Source of the DNA: an uncultured Mobilibacterium sp.
GTDB lineage: Bacteria; Bacillota; Clostridia; Peptostreptococcales; Anaerovoracaceae
Assembly: GCA_947254375.1 (NCBI GenBank)
Contig: CAMYCF010000001.1
Location: forward strand, 418,766 to 482,765
Reading direction: 5' to 3'
Length of the DNA stretch: 64,000 bases
The notes under the pieces are model-generated. The model searched no databases, was not told where the DNA came from, and was given only the letters and a program-made list of their open reading frames with translations. The translations under genes and the position numbers were made by a program. This document shows, one piece after another, positions 1-7,000 of the stretch (within the stretch, counting starts at the first letter, position 1; each line of letters opens with the position of its first letter).

Positions 1-65
1 TCCCACATCTCATAGATGCGGTCCTCGAATTCTTTAGGGGCGTATGTTTTCTCCAGATTCTTCAT
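1..65 (-). CDS. valS: Valyl-tRNA synthetase, N-terminal fragment (runs off the window)
   Basis: Only the first 21 codons are inside the window. They read M-K-N-L-E-K-T-Y-A-P-K-E-F-E-D-R-I-Y-E-M-W, the usual N-terminus of bacterial ValS, where a K-T-Y-x-P-K-x-x-E-x-x-I-Y segment precedes the Rossmann core. A GGAG ribosome-binding site lies about 7 bases before the ATG. The gene starts 45 bp after the folD stop on the same strand, so the two are probably co-transcribed. The call rests on a short segment and would be confirmed by the HIGH motif just outside the window. Confidence 0.8.
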   Translation of the reverse strand, partial: MKNLEKTYAPKEFEDRIYEMW

Positions 66-110
66 TTCCGTCTCCGATCTCTGTATGAAGTGTGCTCTTT
101 TTCGCTGCTT

Positions 111-995
111 TTATTTCAGCATATCCTCGTTCGCCTTCTTCGCGGCTTTTATTACGTTCCTAAGGAGCAGTGTCGTCGTCACCGTTCCGACGCCTCCCGG
201 TACCGGCGTATAGCGAAGGTCGCTGAATTTACCGCTCTCCTCGATCTCTTTTATATTGAGGTCCCCGGCGATCTTTCCGTCTTTACCCGTTCCGGTACCG
301 ACATCCACGATCACCTGTCCGTCTCTGAAAAATCCGCTGTCGAAAGACTCGGTCTGTCCCGTGGCCAAGACCACGATATCCGCTTCCCTGCATGCCTTCA
401 GAAGATCTTCCTGCGTCGTCCTCGTGTGGCAGACGGTGACGGTCGCGTTCGCGTTCATCAGCATCAGGAGGAGCGGCTTGCCCACTCGCAGGCTCCTTCC
501 CACCACCGTGACCTTCTTTCCTTTGATATCACCGACGTAGTATTTCAGTATCTCCATGCATGACTCAGCCGTGCAGGCGTAAAATGCGTCCTTATCGTTC
601 GAAAAAAGCTTCGCGTACGACGATTCGGTGACGGCATCGATATCCTTGCGCGGGTCGAGCATCCCTAAAAGTTCCTTTTCGACGGCTTTGTCCGGGAACG
701 GCATGAGCATCATTATCCCGTGCACGTCTTTATCTTCGTTCAGGGCCGTCATCTTTTCCTTAAGATCGTCCCCGCAGTCTTCTCCCTCTCCGACGACGAT
801 CGTCTCTATTTCGAATCCGTATCCTTGGGCATTCTTGATTATCGCGCCTTCGTAATATTTTTCGCCCTCATCTTCGCCCATTCTCAAGGTCGCTAACTTA
901 GGGACGACTCCGATCTCCGCCAGTTTTTCGGTATCGGAAATTATCTCTTCGCGTATCTTTTCTTTTATCGGTGCACCCTTTATCTTCTCGAGCAT
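111..995 (-). CDS. folD: FolD-like methylenetetrahydrofolate dehydrogenase, probably without cyclohydrolase activity
   Basis: At 294 aa this is normal length for FolD, which oxidises 5,10-methylene-THF with NAD(P) and hydrolyses methenyl-THF to 10-formyl-THF in the cytosol. The fold is clear: D-P-R-K-D-I-D near 114, the GRS..VGKP nucleotide loop, and T-P-V-P-G-G-V-G near the C-terminus. In a gapless comparison with E. coli FolD from memory, Tyr50 is kept (Y48) and Asp121 is kept. The catalytic Lys54 is Ile52 and Gln98 is Leu in the M-L-M-P-F-P segment. Those two residues drive the cyclohydrolase step, so the protein may be a dehydrogenase only, needing a separate cyclohydrolase such as FchA. 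ATG start with AAGGAAC upstream. Confidence 0.85.
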   Translation of the reverse strand: MLEKIKGAPIKEKIREEIISDTEKLAEIGVVPKLATLRMGEDEGEKYYEGAIIKNAQGYGFEIETIVVGEGEDCGDDLKEKMTALNEDKDVHGIMMLMPFPDKAVEKELLGMLDPRKDIDAVTESSYAKLFSNDKDAFYACTAESCMEILKYYVGDIKGKKVTVVGRSLRVGKPLLLMLMNANATVTVCHTRTTQEDLLKACREADIVVLATGQTESFDSGFFRDGQVIVDVGTGTGKDGKIAGDLNIKEIEESGKFSDLRYTPVPGGVGTVTTTLLLRNVIKAAKKANEDMLK

Positions 996-1115
996 TCTCT
1001 GTTCCTTTCAGCATTTGTATCGTTTTTTCTCTTGATAATAACATTGTAAATTATACCATATCGCAGTGGTTTAGAAAATAAAAGCAGTTGTATTTTATAT
1101 GCCAACGCGCTCAGC

Positions 1116-1268
1116 ATGGAAGATGCTTGCAAACAGGCTCTTTTTGAAAAAATTGAAGATGAATACGATATTGCCGTCGCCGGCGAAGCTTACAAAGAAT
1201 ATGCGGACGCCGGCCGAAGGTCGACGCCGGCAGAAGATTTTTGGAGAGAGCTCGATGAAGAAATGTAG
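1116..1268 (+). pseudogene. Remnant of a RelB/DUF6290-type antitoxin
   Basis: A 50-codon open frame encodes the C-terminal half of a ribbon-helix-helix antitoxin: A-L-F-E-K-I-E-D-E-Y-D-I-A followed by an E-A-Y-K-E-Y helix. This is how RelB-like DUF6290 antitoxins end after their DNA-binding domain. The ATG falls inside what should be the second RHH helix. Codons upstream in the same frame have no start and no recognisable beta-strand. The N-terminal DNA-binding part is therefore missing. The frame ends with ATG-TAG and overlaps the start of a truncated toxin frame at 1255, the usual antitoxin-toxin coupling. Confidence 0.6.
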
Positions 1269-1314
1269 AGTCGAGGTTTCCAAACGGCAAAAATTTTTTA
1301 AAACAGCCGGATAA
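1255..1314 (+). pseudogene. Remnant of a RelE-type toxin N-terminus
   Basis: Nineteen codons, beginning with an ATG that overlaps the antitoxin stop region, read M-K-K-C-R-V-E-V-S-K-R-Q-K-F-F-K and then stop at TAA. RelE/ParE-family toxins typically begin M-K-Y-K-V-E-x-S-x-x-F-x-K-D-L-K-K. Everything after the first strand and helix is gone. The TAA at 1312-1314 abuts the stop codon of the convergent RNase H gene at 1315. No active toxin can be made. Read with the preceding remnant, this is a decayed type II toxin-antitoxin locus. Confidence 0.5.
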
Positions 1315-2628
1315 CTATAATTCAGACGATATGGCGAGCGTCGCAAGTTCATCGGCACGCTCGTTATATTTGTTCCCTGAGTGCGCTTTTACTTTTATAA
1401 AAGATATATCCACATTTCTTCTCGCTTCACGCACGAATTCCTTGTATCTTTTCGTCTGAGGAAGGTTCGCCTTCCACTCGTCGTCGCCCCATTTCGCGAT
1501 CCCGTTGTAGTCGTGGTGTATCCTGACGGCTTTTATCCCGTTGTCGACGCAATATTGTATGGCCATTTCGGCCGCCGCGATCTCGCCGGCCACATTTCTG
1601 AGCGAGGCGGAATCCCCGCCGAAAAAAGCCTTCGAAAGCTCGATTTCCTTCCCTTCAAAAATTATGACAGCAGCCCCGGAATACGCTCCCTTTGCGGCGT
1701 TATAGCTACCGTCTACGTATGCGTCGGCTTTACCGTCGCCGCCCGGTTCGGCAGCGGCGATCCCGAGATATGATTCCGCGTCTTCTACTGCGGCAAAACT
1801 TTTATACTGTGCTCCCGGGAAACCCTCTACGGATTTCCTGCATTCGTCCCATGTATCAAAAATACCGGTCTCACGGCCTTCTTTTACCGCATAAAACTTA
1901 CGCTTCTTTGAGCCACCGGTTCCGATTGCTTTTTCCTGAGGCTTATGCCAAGGCGAGCCCGATCCTTCCTGAGGATCGAAACTTTTTAGGAAGGTCTTCC
2001 TGTGTATCGGCGTTATGCCGTTCTCCTCGATGCCGGCGTAATGAGCCTCCGTACCGTAGCCGCTGTTCGTAAGAAAACCGTAGCCGGGATAGAGCTTATC
2101 CATCTCAGCCATGTAGGCATCCCTTTCGACCTTCGCGATTATGGAAGCCGCGGCGACCGAGACGCACTTCTCGTCGCCTTTTATGACGGACTTCACCGGG
2201 ATGTCGAGACCCGTCAGCGACACGGCGTCGACTATCACCTGCTCTATCTTCGTTCCCTCAGGCATCGAAGCGTTCGCATCGTCTATCGCCCTTTTCATCG
2301 CGCGCTTGGTCGCGTTCAATATATTGATTTCATCTATTTCTTGATTATCGGCTTTTCCTATACCTATAGCCGTAGCGCACTCTCTTATCTGAGCCGCAAG
2401 CTCCTCCCGTTTCTTCTTACTGAGCTTCTTCGAATCGTTCACTTCAAACAGCTCAAAATCGGCGGGCAGAACGACCGCCGCCGCATATACGGGCCCCGCG
2501 AGCGGACCTCTTCCGACCTCATCGATCCCCGCGACATATGTGATGCCGGGCTCAGTGAGTTCCCTTTCGGTCTCGACCATGTCGAAAAAATGTTCGCGTT
2601 GTTTTTCCAGCCTTTCGCTCTTCTTCAA
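1315..2628 (-). CDS. Fused RNase HII - hybrid-binding domain - RNase HI
   Basis: One 437-aa polypeptide carries two kinds of RNase H. Residues 31-215 are RNase HII: I-D-E-V-G-R-G at 35-41, with likely metal ligands D36, E37, D134 and D170. Residues 243-289 (K-F-Y-A-V-K-E-G-R-x-T-G-I-F) match the viroplasmin/HBD domain that binds RNA-DNA hybrids in RNase H1. Residues 300-433 are RNase HI, with its D-E-D-D set at D306, E349, D373 and D426. Both active sites look intact. The enzyme should remove single ribonucleotides (HII) and longer hybrids (HI). It starts with TTG, and its TTGA overlaps the rbgA stop, so the two are translationally coupled. Fusion of all three parts is unusual. Confidence 0.92.
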   Translation of the reverse strand: MKKSERLEKQREHFFDMVETERELTEPGITYVAGIDEVGRGPLAGPVYAAAVVLPADFELFEVNDSKKLSKKKREELAAQIRECATAIGIGKADNQEIDEINILNATKRAMKRAIDDANASMPEGTKIEQVIVDAVSLTGLDIPVKSVIKGDEKCVSVAAASIIAKVERDAYMAEMDKLYPGYGFLTNSGYGTEAHYAGIEENGITPIHRKTFLKSFDPQEGSGSPWHKPQEKAIGTGGSKKRKFYAVKEGRETGIFDTWDECRKSVEGFPGAQYKSFAAVEDAESYLGIAAAEPGGDGKADAYVDGSYNAAKGAYSGAAVIIFEGKEIELSKAFFGGDSASLRNVAGEIAAAEMAIQYCVDNGIKAVRIHHDYNGIAKWGDDEWKANLPQTKRYKEFVREARRNVDISFIKVKAHSGNKYNERADELATLAISSEL

Positions 2629-3506
2629 TTCCTATCCGCCTTTTCTGTGGCATCAGCCCCTTCTGTGGCCTCCGCCTTTTCTATGGTGATCCTGCCGAGC
2701 AGGCCCTCTCTGAATTCGTTAAGCACCATTCTTCCGGTGCGCTCGTAGTCTATCCTCCTGCCCGGCAGCAAACAGCCGCGTTTTTCGGCGATGTGCTCCA
2801 TGTTTTCGAGCGTCTCATCGCTGAGATCTTCGAGGCCGTATCTCTGCATCAGCCTGTCCGGGTACTCTTTTTCTAAAAATCTAATGAGTTCGAAGGCGAG
2901 ATCCTGCACCCCTAAAATATCGTCTTTTATGCTTCCGCAGAACGCGAGGTGCAGTCCCACTTCATTGTCTTCGAATTTCGGCCACAGGATCCCCGGTGTG
3001 TCGAGAAGCTGCATGCCGCTGGATATGGTGAGCCACTGTTTGCCCCGCGTGACGCCCGGCTTGTTCCCCGTCTGCGCGCTTTTACGGCCCGCAAGAGCAT
3101 TTATCAGTGACGATTTGCCGACGTTCGGGATCCCGACTATCATCAGACGGAGCGCCCTGTTCATCTTTCGCTTTTCGGCGAGCTGCTTTTCCCTGTCGGA
3201 CAGCAGTTTAATGAGCCTTTTTATGTCCGCCTTGTTTCGAACGTCGATGGCGATCGCACCCGATGCCCTTTTTGAAAAATGTTCGAGCCATTCCTTCGTC
3301 GCGGCTTCCTCGGCAAGGTCGGCCTTTGCCAGCACGACTATCCGCTCTTTGCCCTTGAGCATTTCGCCGATCATGGGATTTTCGCCCGAAACCGGTATCC
3401 TGCTGTCGATGAGCTCGATGACGAGATCGACCGCTTTGAGGTTCTCCTCTATCAGCTCGCGCGTCTTCTTCATATGTCCCGGGTACCAGTTTATATGCTC
3501 GATCAT
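2625..3506 (-). CDS. rbgA: Ribosome biogenesis GTPase RbgA (YlqF)
   Basis: RbgA is a circularly permuted GTPase needed for late 50S subunit assembly. The 293-aa sequence opens with I-N-W-Y-P-G-H-M-K-K, diagnostic of the family. It has the G4 motif A-K-A-D-L before G1 (G-I-P-N-V-G-K-S-S near 124) and G3 (D-T-P-G near 168), the permuted order expected. The C-terminal tail has short near-repeats around E-A-T-E-G-A-D-A-T-E. Neighbours are rplS upstream and the RNase H gene downstream, the order common in Firmicutes. A GGGAG site precedes the ATG. Confidence 0.96.
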   Translation of the reverse strand: MIEHINWYPGHMKKTRELIEENLKAVDLVIELIDSRIPVSGENPMIGEMLKGKERIVVLAKADLAEEAATKEWLEHFSKRASGAIAIDVRNKADIKRLIKLLSDREKQLAEKRKMNRALRLMIVGIPNVGKSSLINALAGRKSAQTGNKPGVTRGKQWLTISSGMQLLDTPGILWPKFEDNEVGLHLAFCGSIKDDILGVQDLAFELIRFLEKEYPDRLMQRYGLEDLSDETLENMEHIAEKRGCLLPGRRIDYERTGRMVLNEFREGLLGRITIEKAEATEGADATEKADRN

Positions 3507-3561
3507 TTTATCAACGCTCCCTTTCAGTCATATCGCTTTTATTTTACACGAAAGCGACGGT

Positions 3562-3597
3562 AAAAAAAATGCATACCGCACCGGAATGCGGTATGCA
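3562..3597 (-). terminator. Intrinsic terminator of rplS
   Basis: An 11-bp inverted repeat (TGCATACCGCA at 3570-3580 with TGCGGTATGCA at 3587-3597) is followed on the minus strand by eight T residues (3562-3569). It lies 16 bp beyond the rplS stop and separates rplS from rbgA. Confidence 0.9.
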
Positions 3598-3612
3598 CCG
3601 TAAAATACTTTT

Positions 3613-3954
3613 TTACGCATGTTTCTTGATCTTTGCAGCTTTTCCTGTCCTGCCGCGCATGTAGTTGAGCTTAGCCCTTCTGACTTTACCGCGACCGATG
3701 ACTTCGATCTTAGCTACCTTAGGCGAATGCAGAGGGAAAGTCTTCTCTACTCCGATACCCTGGCAAAGCCTTCTTACCGTAAAAGTCTCGGAGATGCCGC
3801 CGTGCTGTTTCTTGAGCACGTATCCCTCGAATACCTGGATCCTCTCTCTCTGTCCTTCGACGATCTTTACGTGTACCCTTACGGTATCACCTACTCTGAA
3901 TTCAGGTATATCGTCTTTCTTGTATTCGCTCGTTACCGAATCAATAAGGTTCAT
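3613..3954 (-). CDS. rplS: 50S ribosomal protein L19
   Basis: At 113 aa this is standard L19, which sits at the 30S-50S interface. Characteristic segments are F-R-V-G-D-T-V-R-V-H-V near 19, the R-I-Q-V-F-E-G-Y-V stretch near 38 and the basic C-terminal K-L-N-Y-M-R-G-R-T-G-K-A. GGAGGAATAAC precedes the ATG. The gene has its own strong promoter and a roughly 100-nt structured leader upstream. An intrinsic terminator follows, so much of the transcript is monocistronic. Confidence 0.98.
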   Translation of the reverse strand: MNLIDSVTSEYKKDDIPEFRVGDTVRVHVKIVEGQRERIQVFEGYVLKKQHGGISETFTVRRLCQGIGVEKTFPLHSPKVAKIEVIGRGKVRRAKLNYMRGRTGKAAKIKKHA

Positions 3955-4050
3955 TGTTATTCCTCCTTCCCGCCAAGACGTTCTTGATGCCGTGATATCC
4001 GTTGTGATATCGGCTTCGCGCCTCCGCAGTCAGAGGAACGCCCGTAATAA
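3955..4050 (-). ncRNA. Candidate L19 leader (structured 5' UTR of rplS)
   Basis: About 96 nt separate the predicted transcription start from the rplS ATG. They contain three short hairpins: CCTCtgactgcgGAGG, GATATCacaacgGATATC, and a helix next to the Shine-Dalgarno. Firmicutes often carry an L19 leader motif here that allows autoregulation by L19. I infer that identity from position and short helices only. A covariance-model search would decide. Confidence 0.45.
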
Positions 4051-4057
4051 CCATGTA

Positions 4058-4086
4058 AATATACCATGTTTACCGGAGCAATGCAA
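4058..4086 (-). promoter_or_regulatory. Sigma-A promoter of rplS
   Basis: Minus strand TTGCAT (4081-4086), 17-bp spacer, TATATT (4058-4063). It lies directly after the stop codon of the surface-protein gene. Confidence 0.8.
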
Positions 4087-4090
4087 GCAT

Positions 4091-7000
4091 TTAATTCTTT
4101 TTACCCTTTCTTGCGAAAACCGCCAGTGCCGCAACGGCTGCCAGTGCGATCACGGAGAACAGTATGATCGAGTTCTGATCTCCCGTGTTCGTCATCTGAT
4201 AAGCAGCAGTTCCGCCGTTCGTGTTGTCGGCAACATGACCGCCGTTGTTCGGCGTATTCGGATTATTAGGGTTTACCGGCGGGTTCGGATCATCCGGATT
4301 TACAGGGTCGTTCGGTCCCGTGTAAATTATATCGTGTCCGACTGCCGGGTTTGCAGGGTTCGATTTCCTTGCGAATGCCATATGAGCCTTATTTTTCGTA
4401 TAAAGCCTTACTACATGGTCACCCTTATAGCCCTTGTTGTTGAGGAACGGTTCCTCGCCGAGAGTCTTCAGGCTGCTCGGAAGCGTAACTTCTTCGAGAA
4501 GCGCTTCTTTGAACGCATACTTGCCTATGCTCTCGATCCCTTCACCGAGAGTCAGTTTCTTGAGCGTGGTTCCTTTATAAGTTCCTTCGAAGGCCGATTC
4601 GCCTATCTCCTTTACCGTGCCCGGGATCGTAAGTTCCGTCAGCCTGTGCAGGTGGAACGCCTTCTTTCCGATCTTCGTGACGGACGCAGGTATCTCGAGG
4701 TGTTTAAGTCTCGCTCCCGCGAAGGCCATGTCGTCGATCTCCGTGACTTTGTCGGGTATCTTGACTTCCGTCATCCAGATGTTCATCGAGAAAGCTCCCT
4801 GAGGTATCTTGGTGATGCTGTCCGATATTTTGAGTTTCTTTATGTTGTTCATAGAGAATGAACCCGTACCGAGCTGCGTCACGCTGTCAGGGATAGATAC
4901 GTTCTCGAGCTTGTTGCCGTGGAACGCACTGTCTCCAATGCTCACGAGACCGTCTTTAAGGTCAACGGCCGTGAAGTTGTTGTACTCAAATGCCTTGTTG
5001 CCGATGCTTTTGAGATTCTTCGGAAGATCGACCGTGTTCATTCCGTTTATGGAATCTGCACTCCACTTGGTGACCTGTACTTCCTTATCAGGTATCTTGA
5101 ATGCGGCATCGCCGATCTTGGTTATTTCCGCACCGTTAGGCGCTTTATCCGGCAGTACAAGGTCTTTTAAAACCTTTCTCTTGAGCTGTCCCTTTTCTGA
5201 CCATCCCGTAAGCGTCGTTCCGTCCAAGCTGTAAGTGAAATCTTCATCCGTCCAACCGGTGCCGGCCAGCTTGTTGAAGATCACTTCGTGGCCCGATCCT
5301 TTAGGATAGAAAGCCTTAGTCTCTTTGAGATGCTCTTTATTCGATGTTAAAAGCTTTACTTTCGGATCCGCACCGACAAAGGCATCTTTAGGTAATTTAG
5401 CCAAAGAATTAGGTATAACCGTCGATTTTACTTTACTCTTGGCAAATGCCTCTGCACCTATTTCCGTCAGACCTTCATTCATAGTGATTTTCTCGAGTTT
5501 AGGTTCCAGCCCTTCCTGATATACCTTGAACGCTCTCTTTCCTATCGTTTTAAGGTTCTTTGGCAACTTAAGTTCGGTAAGCTGGTGATTCAGGAACGCA
5601 TCATCTCCTATTGCCGCAACGGAATCCGGAAGTTTCAGCGTTTTTATGTGTGCTCCGGCAAAAGCTCGGGCCCCTATCTTTGTTACACCTTCAGGTATTA
5701 CTACATCATCTATAGCCGTCATCGTAAAGCAGGCATTCGATATCTCAGTCAAAGACGGAGACAACGCCACGGTCTTAAGTTCAGCGCAGTTCGCAAACGC
5801 TCCGCCGTCAAGCTTGGTAACACTTTCCGGAAGAACGAGGGACTTTATCGATGTGCGCTGGAAGGCTCCGCTTCCTATTTCCTTACACGTTTCAGGTATG
5901 CTTATTTCCGTTATCGGATTTGCCTGGAATGCAAATGCTCCGATCGTCTGCAGGTTCTGAGGCAGTTTTACGGATTTAGGAAGATAGATCTTATCAGCGC
6001 TTTCTTTAAGGCCGAAAGTTCCGAGGTCGGCACCTGCAGCTCCCGGTCCTATCGCTGTGATGTCGGTACCTTTAGGTCCCTTATCAGGAAGGATGAGGTC
6101 AGGATTTTTCTTTATTTTTTCCTTACCCGAGTCGCTGAGTCCTGTTATTGTCGTGCCGTTCTCATCATACGTGAAGTCATCGATGCCCCAAGGTTTTTCC
6201 TCGACAGGCATGTCTCCGACGATGAGTTTCTGCACGTTCGATTTACCGTTTCCTACGTGATCGAGGAAGGTACCGCTTTCATCCGCCTTGTAAACATATA
6301 CTATGCCGCCCTTTTTCTCTGCAGGCGTTCCCGATGTGACGGGTTCTTTACCGTTATTCTGGAAAAATGCAAACTTTGCCATTTTCTCGGTGTTGACCGG
6401 CAACTGTACGGATTCTATTTTGTTCACACCGAAAGCCATATTGTCGATATCGAGTTCGAAGTCGACCTTATCCGGGAATTCAAACGTCGTTATGTTGTTC
6501 CTGGCAAATGACTGGCTCGTTATAAACATCGTCGTCTTAGGGAACTTGACATACGTAAGCTTGTTCGAGCTGAATGCGCTGCCGCCTATATAGATCACGC
6601 CTTCAGGAAGCGTAAGCGATTTTATCTCATTGCCGCTGAATGAATTTGCACCTATGAAGAAGTCTCCCCTCTCTTTGAGTGTGCTGTTCCACTTCCCGTC
6701 ATAAGGAGCTTTAACATTTTCAGGGAATGTAACGCTCTGTATGCCGAGTTTTGAGAAAGCGCCGGTTCCTACTCCCTGTACCTTTTTACCGGAAGGATCG
6801 TTGCTCGGAATAACGAGGTTCTTATTTACCTTAAGCTTTTCTTTTCCTGAATCGCTGAGACCTTTTACTACCCAAGCGTCAACTACGATCTTATCGGTCG
6901 TGTTTGTGGCACGATAGACATCAAAGTTCTGCGTGTCGTATACGAAGTCGTCGGCCGTCCACTCACCGTCATTTTTAAATATATACCTGTGCATTCCGGC

